From Flaccisagitta enflata (lineage: Eukaryota > Chaetognatha > Sagittoidea > Aphragmophora): DNA of 64,000 nt. Below, one piece after another: positions 12,818 to 25,870 of the stretch. Where the stretch lies: positions 38,936,001 to 39,000,000 of the forward strand of contig OZ231127.1 of assembly GCA_965153355.1 (NCBI GenBank), given 5' to 3'. The number at the start of each line of letters is the position of its first letter. Within the stretch, counting starts at the first letter, position 1. The position numbers and the translations under genes are program-made. Under the pieces are notes generated by a model. It ran no database searches, was not told the DNA's origin, and worked only from the letters and a program-made list of their open reading frames with translations.

Positions 12818-13707
12818 CCCTCTGCTTTTACCCGCTTGAGTCCAGAGACAGCCTTTAGAAGCAATCTCAATTCAATTCGATGTTCGATGATTAACAAGTC
12901 CGTTCAATTCATGATAGTTTCTTCCCTTCCCTATCGCCTCCCTCATACCGTGTTCCAAGCTTACTCCTTGCCTCGACTTCTAGTACCTCGCCTAAAAGCT
13001 ATGGTTGAATTCCTTTTAGTAGCGTCACTCAACGTTGTTATGTTTGGCCCCGCCTTCTTCCTCCCCATAACTTGCTCCTCCTCCCCCCCTCCCCCTGCCG
13101 CTTCCTCCTCCCCCTCCCCTCAACCATTCTTCTTTCTTTTCTCTTCCTCAGTCTGTTGGAAAGGAAAAACATGTTGAGTGTGGTTTCGGGGCTTTTTTCT
13201 TCCAATCTGAGTCTTAGTATGTCACCTGCGACAAACCCAGGCATTGAGAAGATTTCTTTCTCTTTTTCTCTGCTCTTCTCTTTCTGTTGCCATTTATGCG
13301 TGAGTGCGAGAGTGCGCTTGCGTTTCTACCTGGAAGGTCTGAAATAGGCTGATGGTAAGCTGGACTGTTTCTACAATAAAATTGTCAACACAAATTGCTA
13401 GCCTGATGAGATACTTACTCTGTGTCTGCCAATTCATCCGTCCGTTTGGTTCTTTTTCCATGCTTCTGACAAGAAATATCAAGATATAGATCATTCCTCC
13501 TCCATCCCGAAAATCAAATTGAAAAGTTTTTTAGTCGCAGACTCGCGATTCTGTGAGAGGCTTGGTCAGTCCGTCCTTATAAGGGACTTCAGGGACATCA
13601 CGTGACGTCCCTGCTGTCGGGTTTGGAAGTTTGTCGGGCTTGAAAATTTTTTGACGTTGTGGAAAAAAAAAAATTTGGAAGGGAGAAAAAAAATAAGAGA
13701 GAGAGAG

Positions 13708-13806
<99 letters not shown>

Positions 13807-13913
13807 GCTGACAGGCAAACAAACAGACAGACAGACAGATAAACACAACAGAAAAAAATTTATTAAATCAAGTCCTATGGGGGAAATTATAAACGATTTT
13901 GCAAAGCAAAACG

Positions 13914-14078
13914 ACTACACTTTTTATTTTTTAAAAGAACCTAGTTTATAAGAACATCAAGGCTTGAAATTGCTCTAAAATTAAGAACATCATAGTTATT
14001 TTGTATGTAGTTATCTCTATCTTTTTTGAAAGCTTTGGCCAAAAAATGACGTTCTTATAAAAAATAAAAAGTGTAAAT
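13914..14078. repeat. Short inverted-repeat element (about 165 bp)
   Basis: CTACACTTTTTATTTTTTAA at left faces AAAAAATAAAAAGTGTAAAT at right. It lies between PLC exons 2 and 3. It contains TTATAAGAACATC, a phrase also seen around 41120-41600. Confidence 0.55.
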
Positions 14079-14216
14079 GAGGCAAGGGCTTGATTGAGAT
14101 GTGTTGATAATTGGTATGCCTTGCCCCTACCTGCTGTTCAGTTACTTCTTGTCTAAGAATTGCCGTCGTGCTTGGATTTGACTGTGAAGTCCCAAGGCTT
14201 CAAGCTGCCATACATC

Positions 14217-14287
<71 letters not shown>

Positions 14288-14402
14288 TTGTGCGCGGGCG
14301 TGTGTGTATGTGTTTGTGGGGGGTTGTATGCCCCTAAGCATCCATCCGCGACGATATGGAAACCCCGGGTTACTGATATTGTAAATACTTACCCCTCGTC
14401 AG

Positions 14403-14527
14403 GTTCACGAGGATCTTCATCCGCTTTTAAACGGATGTAATCTAATCAAAGTGCGGCAAAAGTCTTACGGTGGCCGAAAACTTTCCAAAGAAATCTCCAA
14501 AAGAAACTTCATCAATTCCATCGCCAG
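14403..14527 (+). CDS. PLC exon 3: start of PH domain
   Basis: The acceptor is CCCCTCGTCAG and the donor is AG|GTAAAC; phases are 0 in and 2 out. The peptide contains HPLLNGCNLIKVRQKS, matching the first strand of the PLC PH domain (family pattern LLKGS.LLKVRS). The basic stretch that follows (GGRKLSKEISKRN) is longer than usual. The next PLC exon lies 22.1 kb away, and the - strand gene sits between them. The phase-2 end joins exon 4 without a stop. Confidence 0.75.
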
Positions 14528-14716
14528 GTAAACAATCAGATTCGATGCCGCGCCGGGTTTTTTTTATCCTTCTCATTTTGTATACATTTACCGTTTTAAG
14601 GTGCGCCAAAGTAGCTCAATTAGATATGTCCTTACGTCCGTATGTCCATCCGCACCATTTGCACAAAAGATGGTCAGTTATGTTCAATGCTAACAAGCTT
14701 TTTGTCACAACCTGAA

Positions 14717-15040
<324 letters not shown>

Positions 15041-16061
15041 TCAAAAATTAATTCAAGGCAGTTAGTCATCAGTGTGTCGATTGAACTCGGTTGACTCATG
15101 CGTAGGAAATTTTTTTTAATGAAAGTTGAAAGATAAAGCGAAAAATGAGACAAATACAAAAAACTGTGTGAAATCAAATTATGAGTGCAAACATTTAAAA
15201 AGAGAAAAAATTGAAACACGAGATAAGAATCCTTGAAAGTCAATAGAATACTCTTTTTCGGGTTTTGAAATCTCGGGTTTCCCAATCCCGAACCTCCCGT
15301 GTCGTGGCCACGGGTTTTAATCGATTGCAATTCGATTGGTCTTTCTTTTTTTTTTTTTTTTTTTTTGGTTATTCTCCAGGATGTTATATCTATCTGTTTA
15401 GTTTTCTGATTTTTGTAACTTTTCTTCTTATTGGTTTTGATTTGTCCTTTTCTGTTCTCTTTTTTTTTTTTTTTTTTTTTTGTTATTTTCTAGGATTTTG
15501 GATTTGTTTGTCTTCTGATTCTTCTGATTCTTCTAATTTTTCTTCTTATTATTCTTCTTTTAATTCCTCTTCTAGTATATCTTTTTTCCCCTCTCTTTTT
15601 CTTTTTCCTTTTCTTCTGCTTTATCTCCATATCTTTCTTATTTACCACTTTTTTTTCTTGTCCTTCTTCTTTCCTCTCCACCATCCGTTCAAACTACTAT
15701 ACCGCCAAGTGGTTTTAAGTACTCTGGATGTTTTGCTTGTTTACACTCTAGATGGACTTCCTGAACTAGTATACAGCTTCAAAGAAATCTTTCTTGTAGC
15801 GCCTTTTGAGAGAAACCCAAAATTGATAATTTTTAAACGCGGACACGTCCGCGACTGGATTGCCGTGTATCCGGCCTTGTTCATCTCATCTTGCACTAAA
15901 ATTTGTTTTCAATTGTTTTAAAGTCTTTTGATTGGATGGTGTCTCTATTCTTCTCCGACCCATGGACCCGTTCCTATTTCTAAGCCAATAACCATTCCCT
16001 CTCCCAAAGACCTCGCATAACCTTTCCAACCCCCAGCCAGCCCAACATAGTCATCCTAACA

Positions 16062-16264
16062 TCACAATCCCCAGCAGACTTTCCAGTCGGCTTTTTTCTC
16101 GAACTTGTCTTGGTTCTTCTTGGCTATTCCGTTGAAATCTGCTGCCCACACAGCGTCATCCACTTTTTCCGTCATCAACCATTTCGTTGCACCGGCAATC
16201 TTCTCCAAATCTGACCTGGATTGGCGCAACAAATTCATTCTTTTACGTGTGTTATCGTCTGCAG
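16062..16264 (-). CDS. Nested gene exon 17 (probable last exon, phase unresolved)
   Basis: An open stretch encodes DDNTRKRMNLLRQSRSDLEK, ATKWLMTEKVDDAVWAADFN and KKADWKVCWGL before TGA, and its composition looks like real protein. It needs phase 1 at the acceptor (GACAG), but exon 16 leaves phase 2. Either a small exon is missed or a different acceptor at 16285 is used; that one joins in frame but stops after 11 codons (16252). Confidence 0.45.
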
Positions 16265-16734
16265 CTGTCAAAGCCAAGTCTTGGACTAGAAAGTCTCCCT
16301 TCTCTCTTTCGTTCCTCTTTTATTTTTCTTTATGGCTCTTTCTTCTCTTATCGCCTTCCATGCAGTAAATAAGTTTTATGTTCCCGTCCATAGTATACAT
16401 ACTTTACCTATTCTATTCCGCACTACCATCTGCATTTTTAGTCATTCCGTTTGTCCGTCAGTAGGTCGGTCGGACCGTTGGTTGGTCACGCCAAAGTGTT
16501 ATTGAAAAATTACTTACTTTGTCAGTTACAGGTCATTTTGAATTGTAAGTGTGTAATTATGTTATCTTGTAATTGTATTATCTTGTAATACGTTAAACAA
16601 TTTTGTTATTATGTGGGTTCAGTGTCCATTCAGTACAGAGCACGCGACTGTTGTCTTGGTGTGCTTGTTTTCTTTACCTTTGCTTTTTTTTTTGTTTCCT
16701 GCTTAAACTTAAAGGCAACTGCTGAGTTTTCATG

Positions 16735-16865
16735 TTATTCAGATTCTGTTATTCAGATTCTGTTTTATGGAAAACTAGGAGTGATGCGCGTAGTAACTAG
16801 TCAGTGAGGGTTCACAAGGCCCTCTTCCATTTGTTTTAGTTTAGGTATAGTGAGGGATGTTGTTC
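16735..16865. repeat. Dispersed repeat of about 130 bp, second copy at 41335-41462
   Basis: Both copies carry GTTTTATGGAAAACTAGGAG, AACTAGTCAGTGAG, CACAAGGCCCT or CGCAAGGCCCT, and ATAGTGAGGGAT. Orientation is the same. Confidence 0.75.
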
Positions 16866-16940
16866 CACCTATCATACATATATACATTTAATAATTTATT
16901 CATGACCACAATCATTCATCCAATTTTTTGATTCCTTTCT

Positions 16941-17104
16941 TTTTTAGTTGCGGACAAGCAACTCTATAAGAGGATTTGTCCGTCCGTTGGTCGTTCGGTC
17001 CGTCCGTCCGTCGGTCCGTGGACACGAGTCGAAAAGTGAGGAAATGAGCGTTTTCCGCCCCTGCCCACCCCTCCGCAACTGATGGCCGTGTATCCGGCCT
17101 TGTT
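16941..17104 (+). repeat. Hairpin-family repeat, subfamily B (GTTGCG stem)
   Basis: TTTTTAGTTGCGGACAAGCAAC, CTCTATAAGAGG, a (GTCC/GTCG)n core, TTTCCGCCCCTGCCCACC, TCCGCAACTG and TATCCGGCCTTGTT. It lies in the intron after exon 16 of the nested gene. Confidence 0.88.
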
Positions 17105-17223
17105 ATCTATCTTTCTCGTTTCAGAACTGAATCACGATGAAGAGGGCCTGATCTTTTTTCATCATATGATAATTCATATTGCTATCTTATTCTAGAAACC
17201 ATGTTAGCACATGTGCTTGTGAG

Positions 17224-17444
<221 letters not shown>

Positions 17445-17512
17445 CTGAAAGATAGAAACGATGAATCATTACATGAACGATCACTAGAATGTATGAATGG
17501 ATAAAAAAAGTG

Positions 17513-17550
17513 AAAGAAAGAAAGAGAGAAAGAAAGAAAGAAAGAGAGAG

Positions 17551-17585
<35 letters not shown>

Positions 17586-17689
17586 GATAAAGAAAAAAAG
17601 AAACAAACAAAGAAAGAAACTAAGAAAGAAACAAAGAAAGAAACTAAGAAAGAAACAAAGAAAGAAAAAGAAAGAAAAAGAAAGAAACA

Positions 17690-17733
<44 letters not shown>

Positions 17734-17737
17734 ATGA

Positions 17738-17777
<40 letters not shown>

Positions 17778-17780
17778 AGA
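17513..17780. repeat. (AAAG)n microsatellite
   Basis: About 65 units with some AAAC and AAAT changes in the middle third. Confidence 0.95.
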
Positions 17781-17805
17781 AATGAAGGACAGCAGGCAAA
17801 AAAAC

Positions 17806-17933
17806 ATGGCCAAGTTGGCCAACAAGGTGCGACGTGTGGATCGTCGAACGAATGCGTTACCAACAGACAGACAGACCGATCAACCAACCAACGGACACAG
17901 CCAGTTATAGAAGTTCTTTGTCACACCTAAAAA
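17806..17933 (-). repeat. Hairpin-family repeat, subfamily C (AGGTG stem)
   Basis: On the - strand: TTTTTAGGTGTGACAAAGA, a GTCCGTTGGTTGG core, a GTCGCACCTTGTTGGCC end. It directly follows an (AAAG)n tract. Confidence 0.75.
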
Positions 17934-17977
17934 GAATGACAGAAAAAGAAAGATGACAGAAATATAAGGAATGATAG

Positions 17978-18250
17978 AACAAGGCCAAGTAGGCCAACGA
18001 TGCATCATTTGTGAATGAACATTTTTTTTTCATGAATGAACGATTTTTAAAAAAAAAATGTTTTTTTTTAATGAATGTTTTTATGAATGAATAAATGAAT
18101 GAATGAATGAATGAATGAATGAATGAATGAAAGAATGAATTAGAGTATATTGGTACAGCCTCGAATTTTGTGATTTAAACATTTGCGTGACGGACCAACC
18201 AACCGACGGACAGACACAGCCTCATATAGAGATGCGAGGACGCATCTAAA
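17978..18250 (-). repeat. Hairpin-family repeat, subfamily D
   Basis: Same plan as 8337-8617, with GATGCG/CGCATC stem arms, an ATTCATTC-rich interior and a GGCCTACTTGGCCTTGTT terminus. Confidence 0.8.
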
Positions 18251-18332
18251 AAGTAAGACTAAGAAAACAAAACAAAAGAACAAAGATTAAAGTAGAATGA
18301 CGTCCAGGCCCATCACAGCATCCTAGGCCCAC

Positions 18333-18601
18333 CTGGTTGTCTCCATTGAAGTCCGTTTGATAAATTCCGACGAGGAGTTTGAGTCTGAGATCGAATCCGA
18401 CGACGCCGACGATCCCTTCCTTCAACGTCTTCCAGTCTTCGCCGTCGTCGCTGAGGAAGCATTGCTGACGTTGCAGCAGCAGGTTAAAGTCACACACGAA
18501 GGCTCGATGCCGTTCGGGATCTTCCAGCAGCGTTCGGGTGAAAAAGTCGGGTTTCGGCTGAACCTTGTACTTAGGCTTATCGCATGGATTAGCGCCGAGG
18601 C
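18333..18601 (-). CDS. Nested gene exon 15: Cys-bearing segment with Asp-box-like motif
   Basis: Encodes GANPCDKPKYKVQPKPDFFT, HRAFVCDFNLLLQRQQCFLS, DDGEDWKTLKEG and LVGIYQTDFNGDNQ. LSDDGEDW fits the D.G..W core of an Asp-box (S.D.G.TW) but has Leu at the first position. Phases are 1 in and 0 out; donor CAG|GTGGGC. Confidence 0.78.
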
Positions 18602-18684
18602 CTGAAAGTGTCAGGGTAAAAAGAGAGTTGATGAACGGTAAAAGTAAATAAACAAATTCAAAAGATAATCATTTGTTGTCTTTT

Positions 18685-18878
18685 TTTTTCAGTCGCGGAC
18701 ACCCGACTCTACAAGTCACTTTTCGGTCCTTCGGTCCGTCGGTCACATAGTTGACCTAGCAATTAGCATAAAGCCTTTCCGCTCCTGCCAAAGTACATGA
18801 CTGGCCCCCTACAATGTATGCAACATCTCCGCCCCTGCACACCCGTCCTTGGCTACAGGCGCCATATATCCTTGTTCA
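18685..18878 (+). repeat. Hairpin-family repeat, degenerate
   Basis: Starts TCAGTCGCGGACACCCGAC, with a core of TCCGTCGGTC, CCGCCCCTGCACACCC and ATATCCTTGTT. The third arm is decayed. Confidence 0.65.
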
Positions 18879-18932
18879 ATGGTTAATCGCAAATGAGACA
18901 AGAACTCTCTGTCAACTGAAAGAATCGCTCAC

Positions 18933-19442
18933 CGATTTTGGTCAATTTGCACCCGACGACGTCGAATTTAACATTGAGAGGTTTTTCTTTTTCCGATTCC
19001 TCGTCGTCGTTAAAGACGAGTTTGAGGAATCTTCCGCTAACGGCCTTTTCCAGGTTCACTTCCGCTTGACCTTTGGGGTGCACCACCGTTAGCGAGTATT
19101 TGCCGCCGACTCGACGCCACGCTTGACCGCTGACGCCGATCTCGACGTACATTGACGTCGGACGCCGAAATTTCGCGGCGTCAGCGGGACTGCCGACGCG
19201 AACGCCGGAAACGCGAACTCTCGTCCAGAAGTCTATGACGACCGTATGACGCCACGGGTTGGTCCGTAAACCGGGCGTCCAGCCACTTCCGGCGGTGTTC
19301 TCCAGTTTGGCGTCGCTGAGAGTCGTCGGCGAATCGGCGTCGTAAAAGGAAGAGAAAATGGCGCGACAATTGTCAACACCAGTCAAGAGAGAGTTGTCGC
19401 AAACTGTCTTCGTCACGTTGAAAAAATACGCGCCCATGGGTC
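18933..19442 (-). CDS. Nested gene exon 14: F5/8 type C (discoidin) domain
   Basis: 510 bp holds nearly the whole domain. The first Cys is in KTVCDNSLL, followed by IFSSFYDADSPT, GSGWTPGLRTNPWRHTVVID, FWTRVRVSGVRVGSPAD, VSGQAWRRVGG, GRFLKLVFND and the closing VVGCKL Cys. This follows the family order: ASS..., W.P, W...DL, V.GV..., W......, RYVRI..., GC. Such domains bind membrane lipid, collagen or glycans through apical loops. Phases are 1 in and 1 out. Confidence 0.88.
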
Positions 19443-20224
19443 CTGTTGGGTGATGTTGGGAGGAGATTGGGAGGGATAAGGGAAAACGTGAGTAGTGATG
19501 ATATGATGTAAAGATAAACCGCGTAAGTCAAGGTGCAAACGGAGAACAAATTTGACTGGTCAAAACAATATTTTCAATATTTTAGATTTTACAAATTTAG
19601 ATTTGATTTCAATAGGGAACATGATTATTATGCTTTATCAATTTTAATTTTGCATTGAAAATCATTGTAACAGAAAAGGGAGAGTGCAGAGACTATAAAA
19701 AGAGGAGAAAAAAAGAAGAAATTTTGAAGCAAAATTGATTTTGCAACTTGACTTGTCTTGGGGAAAATTTCAAGACTCTCTTTAAGAGCAATTCTTTTTT
19801 TTTTTTAAACATGGCCTCATTCTAAAAACATATAGAAAAAGGGCTATTTTCTTAAAAATGCAAAATTTTAGAATTTATCTAAATCTTTTAAGGTTTTGAT
19901 TTTTTCCTCAACTTTTTTCAAGAAATCTATTACTTTCAATGATCATTTCTTGTCCTTATCGCTAAAACAAGAAATGCTTACAAAACAGAAAAAAATATTA
20001 AAAAGATTTCAATATGATAATAAATATAGCTATAAATCGAGACTGAAACGAAACTTTCCCTTTGTTTGCACCCCGACGTAAAGATTGCGAACATCTCAAA
20101 GGACACACAATTCATACTATAATAGTCTATATCTGTGAAATTGGGTTTTGACCAAGCATTTTATTTTTTTTTTTTTCATTTTTTTCTTTATTGGCACTTT
20201 AAAATACCCGTAATTGCAATTCAC

Positions 20225-20345
20225 CTCTGATTTTTTCGCGTTGGTTGGTCCTTTTGCTATCCCTCGTAGCGAGATAATCGTAAACAAAAACGCCTTTCGC
20301 TGAATCAGGATTCGGCAGAGGATTGTCCGGTTTTGTCACTTTGAC
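20225..20345 (-). CDS. Nested gene exon 13
   Basis: Encodes VKVTKPDNPLPNPDSAKGVF and VYDYLATRDSKRTNQREKIR, sharing the YDYL phrase with exon 6. Phases are 0 in and 1 out; acceptor ATTCAACAG, donor G|GTGAAT. Confidence 0.75.
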
Positions 20346-20494
20346 CTGTTGAATGAATAGATGAATGGAAAAAATAAATGAATGAATCAATGAATTTAAA
20401 AAAACTGGGACTTTTCCATGACAAATTCGAGTTTATTCTGAGACATTTAATGCACAACACAGTCAGGTATGCGAACATTCCCATAAAATTCTAC

Positions 20495-20636
20495 CTCGAA
20501 AGAGAAGTTGGTTTTGGTGTAAAACTGGAATTTTTCTCCGGCTTTAGAAGTGACGATGAAATTATTCTTCTTAACGACTGCCTCCATCTCCACGCCTCCA
20601 TGAACTTGAAGAGTCGAAGCCTCCGGTTTCAAGTAT
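20495..20636 (-). CDS. Nested gene exon 12
   Basis: Encodes YLKPEASTLQVHGGVEMEAV and KFQFYTKTNFSFE. Phases are 2 in and 0 out; acceptor TTTTCCTAG, donor GAG|GTAGAA. Confidence 0.75.
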
Positions 20637-21338
20637 CTAGGAAAAGAAAAAGGAGGATAAAAGAGGAAACAAGGTCAACACTCTCAAGAGTCGCGTGCGC
20701 TCAATCATTCTCTCAATCATTCTCTTAATCCCTTCATCATTTACTTAGTCTACATGCCTGACTTAATTTACAAGGTCAACTAAATTTACGCTTAGTATAC
20801 CTATACCTTTAACTATATTTTCCTCATAAAGCTAGACATACCCACACCTATTTCTGTTGACTTGATAAGTTCATTTAATAAGAGAATTCACAACCTTGAG
20901 AATGACTAAGGCCATCATAAAAAAAGAGAATACGAGCTGACAGACAGACAGACAGACAGATACACAGACAGACTGACAGACAGACAGACAGAACGACGTA
21001 CCGACTGCGCTGATTATGGTGACGCTTGAGCGCGACAGAAAAAAGGGGTGAAACGGAAATTGGAATTGACAGTCTAGAAAGGAAAAGAAAACAAGCACAA
21101 CCGCTCTTACATACGGAGCTAATTAGTTTTTTTCCGCCATAAAGTGTTATTGCATGACAAGAATATGTTATACATGGTGGACCGCAGGCGCAGCGCATGG
21201 TGTTCCAGACTGGATCATACACTGGACAATGGGCATCCTTCTAACCGACATGTAAACCAAAAGTTTGAAGCTCTAAGCCGTCATGTTCAGTCCACTTGTG
21301 GGAAGCACTAGGTTTACTCCGCGAAATTAAAGACTTAC

Positions 21339-21805
21339 GGCGGCAGATAGAATCCAAGTTTAAGTGCCTTAGCCTCGGCCGTGGATGTCTCATTTTGATT
21401 CATATCCTCATCATCTTGACTGCTTCTATGGCGATGTTGAGCCTTGACGTTGACTTGAATCTTCTCTCCAACTGCCGGGACGCTGTCCTCGGAGATGTCC
21501 GTGACGACATTCACGTCGAGAACGGGTTTGACTGAATCGTCATCCACCAATTTGACGTCCCATTGTGCGCAGACTGACTTTTCGGATCTGCCGATGCTGG
21601 CGTCAACGCGCATCGACACTCCACCTCCGTTTGTCGATAACGTCGTCAACTCGGGCCGATCTAACAACATCGCCTCCACCTCCAGATCAAAGACGTTGTC
21701 TTCTGGTTTGGCCTCATCCCAAGGAGAATTGTAAGTCATGTCCGTATTACTGACAGATTCGATTTCCACCGTCAAGTTGGACGCTAATTGAGAACCGTGA
21801 TCTTC
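21339..21805 (-). CDS. Nested gene exon 11: beta module
   Basis: 467 bp, phase 0 in and 2 out. It encodes EDHGSQLASNLTVEIESVSN, EDNVFDLEVEAMLLDRPELT, CAQWDVKLVDDDSVKPVLDV and a His/Arg/Asp-rich tail before LKLGFYLPP. The acceptor is ACTTTTCAG and the donor CC|GTAAGT, a strong site. Confidence 0.8.
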
Positions 21806-21947
21806 CTGAAAAGTTAAATGATTGCTTAAAGATAAAGAAAATCTCAATCGCATTTTTAAAGACATCAAATACATAAAATACAAAAAACAGTATCCCCGAA
21901 TTGAAGCGGTGAACATTCTACTACCAATCTACAATGTACATAATCAC

Positions 21948-22140
21948 CTTCGAGTAGTTCGCGGCTAGTTGGCGTTCTGGTCCGATATCTACTCCTAAGC
22001 AGGCGACGTTGCGTCCGATTCCTTTGATGCGCCATCGCAGGAAAGCGAAAGGCGAAGCGGAAAGCGTGAAATCGGACGAGTTGGAGGAAGGCCCAACTGT
22101 CGCCCGAATCGACACTTGCTTACCACGTGGAAGATGGAAC
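21948..22140 (-). CDS. Nested gene exon 10: beta module
   Basis: Encodes FHLPRGKQVSIRATVGPSSN, SPFAFLRWRIKGIGRNVACL and GVDIGPERQLAANYSK. Phases are 2 in and 0 out, acceptor ATTTCAG, donor AAG|GTGATT. NSS and NYS are potential N-glycosylation sequons, consistent with secretion. Confidence 0.77.
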
Positions 22141-22324
22141 CTGAAATCAATCGTAAGCTTAATTATCCACTCAACGGCGACTCAGATATTCAGGAGCTGG
22201 AGACTAGGATCTCGTGGCCTCATTGCATTGGCCCTCTCGAGATATTCAATTCCACTCAGATATCCATAACAGACACTTGTCACTGTTACTGATGTCTGAT
22301 AGTACATTTATTGGCTACACTGAC

Positions 22325-22701
22325 CTGATGGGCACCCAAAATATTTCTCCCGGGTATAGAGTTTGCTTGGAATTGGGTAGAATTTCCAAATCCCCGATAG
22401 ACTTTGGCCTGTTATCTTTAGAATTGATTTTTACAGCGATCGATTTCGTTTCCTGCTGCGCGCCCGTTTCAACCGTCATTTCAAGAGCCGTCTCCGCGTT
22501 CGCCAAGAAATAAACGCGAAAGACCATTTGATCGTCTTGTCCAGTGCCATCCGCGACGGTTTGAATGTCCTCGATGCGCATGCGCGCTTCCATTTCTTTG
22601 GGACGATCGTCGTCATGCGCGCAGAAATCGGTGATGTTGACTTCCGGCCGTGACACGAGACCGACGAATGATCCGAACGAAACCAACTCGATCATACATA
22701 C
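22325..22701 (-). CDS. Nested gene exon 9: beta module
   Basis: 377 bp, phase 0 in and 2 out. It encodes VCMIELVSFGSFVGLVSRPE, DDQMVFRVYFLANAETALEM and LEILPNSKQTLYPGEIFWVP. The acceptor GTGGTCAG is weak in pyrimidines, so the start is less certain than the body. Confidence 0.75.
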
Positions 22702-22962
22702 CTGACCACGAACATATGGAGTGCATGGTGCACATGGAGTGCATAGAGAGAAAAAAATAAAAACACATCAGCAAAAAACAAAAACAAAACAAAGCAACCA
22801 AATGAACTAAAAGAAAAGATCGATCAAAACATCTTCCCAGCATACATTCATTCATCGCCAAAAAGTTTTTTTAAATGAAATTGAAGAGAGAATCAATCCA
22901 AAAGTACACACAGACGGACTTTTGACCTGTTGAGCTTTTGGTTCTGCAAGCGACAAAGAAAA

Positions 22963-23082
22963 AAGGCCAACAAGGCCAACAGGTGCGTTGGGTGGATCGT
23001 CGAACGTTTGCTTGACGGAAAGACCAACCAACCAACGGACGGACATGACCGGTTGTAGAGGTGTGTTGGCGCACCTAAAAAG
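22963..23082 (-). repeat. Hairpin-family repeat, subfamily C
   Basis: On the - strand: TTTTTAGGTGCG-CCAA-CACACCT, CTACAACCGG, a GTCCGTTGGTTGG core, AACGCACCTG and TTGGCCTTGTTGGCC. The stem and third arm (GCACCT) match each other and differ from the other subfamilies. Confidence 0.85.
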
Positions 23083-23727
23083 GCCAGTTACATGAAAGTC
23101 GTGTCGTGTCGTGTCGTGTCGTGTGCAGGTGGGCAGGGGTAATGATGGAAAAAGTCGCTCTAGTTTTAAGGCCGGGGCTGTGATTCGTCAACAGAGCTTT
23201 CAACGTGTCACGCTTTTTAGTTCGAGCTCTAGGAGACAGGTATCGCGCCAAATTGAAAATAATTGGTACGCGATACTTTAAACACTCGAGCATATTTTTC
23301 TACTCGCACACCCTCCTCATTTCGCTACGCAGAACTTTTTATCAAGAACAAAAATTTCTGCCCCTTCGCGTTTTAGTACTACAAATGGAAGTCTGCTGTT
23401 ATATGTGTCACCATTTGTAAAAAGGGGTGGTTTCTTTCCGGAAAAAGTATTGGATGGGGAATTTCCGCTGCAAAGCATTATCAGCGGAGAGAAAATTGGC
23501 GCGGGTCTGGTGGGAAATGTGTAAGGAAAGAAATAGAGGAAAAATAAGCCCAAGAAGTCAAACGTTGCGTGCTCCTTATTACCTATACAAAGGCGGTAAT
23601 TTCAAAATTACGAAATAAAATTTTAAAATTACATAATTACAAACTCAATTTTAAGTTATCATTTAAAAAAGATATCTTGCAGAGACTGACTGCGCACCAT
23701 CTACGTAAAGTGGATTACACGCAACTA

Positions 23728-23800
<73 letters not shown>

Positions 23801-24328
23801 GCACAAGCAGACTGACAAATATTCTTGCAGATCAGGCATATGAGAAAGGAAACACTGGGGGAAAATACACGGAAAATACTCAGACAAATACGAAGAGGGT
23901 ACGAAGAGAAAATCAAACACAGATATTGAAAAATGATAAAATAACTGAAAAATGAGTGAGCGGAATAATGGATAAAAGATATTTGCTGAATCATGAGTAT
24001 GAGAAAGAGCGAAGCTTTAATGAGAGTGACAACATTAGAGAAATGTTCGGATGAAAGAGCGAAAAAAGAAAGAAGATAAGAAAGGAAAAGGATCAAAATA
24101 TAGGAGAGAATAGAGGAAGATAAAAGAAAGAGCAAGAGGGAAGAGAAGCATGAGAAAATGAAGGAAGAAAGGAAAAGGAAAAGGATGGCCACAAAGAAGG
24201 AAAAAAGGAATGAAGATAGGTAAGATGGAAGGAATGTCGGATGGAGGGGATAAGCAAATACGTAAGGAATAAGGGCAGTGGGAAAAAAATACTGACAGAC
24301 AAACTAAATAGCGAATTTCCATGCAAAT

Positions 24329-24437
24329 AAACAAGGCCGTATACACGGCCACCGAAGTCGCGTGCGAGTGGGCAGAGGCAGTGATGAAAAAGGCTTACCC
24401 AAGCATTTGGGTAGGAGCAGTAACGCAAGAGCTAGTC
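24329..24437 (-). repeat. Hairpin-family repeat, 3' half only
   Basis: AACAAGGCCGTATACACGGC, the GTCGCGTGCG arm and a GGTAGGAGCAG segment, without the 5' hairpin. It lies next to the donor side of nested exon 8. Confidence 0.7.
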
Positions 24438-24487
24438 AACTGTGACTTGGAAAAAGAGCTAAGGATCTTAATTTTTACAATAAATAC

Positions 24488-24646
24488 CTTGAGATTTGTG
24501 CCTTTTGTGCCTTGAGCCGCGAAGCCTAAATCTCCCCTGAGAGTAGCGCTTCCGCCTTTGAGCGTGACTTTCACGTCGACGAAAGACGCGACGCCTTCAA
24601 CAGCCTTCACTTGCGTCGGAGATTCCACAGTCTTAATGCCGAGAGT
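24488..24646 (-). CDS. Nested gene exon 8
   Basis: 53 codons, phase 0 to 0: TLGIKTVESPTQVKAVEGVA, SFVDVKVTLKGGSATLRGDL and GFAAQGTKGTNLK. The acceptor GATACAAAG is unusual, with a T run upstream but AAAG at the end. The donor is AAG|GTATTT. Confidence 0.7.
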
Positions 24647-24759
24647 CTTTGTATCGAAAAAAAATATTGAAGTACAGATGCCTTTTATTTCAGTTGATAT
24701 CCATTTCTCTTTCTCTTTCTATTTCGCTTTCTCTTTCTCTTTATTTTTCTGTCTTTCTT

Positions 24760-25059
<300 letters not shown>

Positions 25060-25681
25060 TGCCATTATGGCGTCATGAGTGGATTTGCCAATAAGGCTTT
25101 AAATCATGCATTGGTGCGAGCCTTTTGCATGGACCGGTGTTGCCACTACGGCCCAAGTTGTTTGTTCAAAGTTGACTTTTGTTGGATTACAGATAGATGA
25201 AGTGGATTACTTGAAACAAAACCTCATCATTACCAAAGAAAAAAAAATATGAAATTCTGAAATGCCCTTAGGATTAGGTCAATCCTCGGCTATCAGTCTT
25301 ATAAGTTATATTAGGGTAGTCAATCGAAAACGGCTAAAATGGTCAAAAATCCATTTGCGCACATGGATTGACTCGTAATTACACATATTTTAATAATTAG
25401 AACCATAAATGACACTGGGGATAATTTTCATGGCCCCTACGTAATTGAATTTGAGTGGAATCCGCCAATCGTTTCCTGGCACATTTTTTTTCCTCGGAAT
25501 AATTGGGCCATACCAAGTTTCAAAATGCGCTTGTATGTGCGTGCGCGCAGAAAAACCATGCCAGGTGATTAATTTTGATACTGGCTGACACGCTGGCACA
25601 AGTCAGATTGCTAGAGAGTGGAAACATCCATGTAATGGTCTCATTTTGTGCCAAATTTTTTTAAAACATCTTTTGATAGAT

Positions 25682-25870
25682 CAACAAGGCCGGATACACG
25701 GCCACCAGTTGTGGATGGGTGGGAAGGGGCAGAAATGCGCGTTTTCCAATTTTTTAACTTGATCATTACGGACCAACAGGCGGACCAACCAACGGACCGA
25801 CCAACGGATTGACCGACGGACCAACGGACGGACAAAGCCTCTTATAGAGTTGCATGTCCGCAACTAAAAA
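25682..25870 (-). repeat. Hairpin-family repeat, subfamily B
   Basis: On the - strand: TTTTTAGTTGCGGACATGCAAC, CTCTATAAGAGG, a core of mixed GTCC and GTCG units, CCCACCCATCCACAACTG and GGCCTTGTT. Confidence 0.85.
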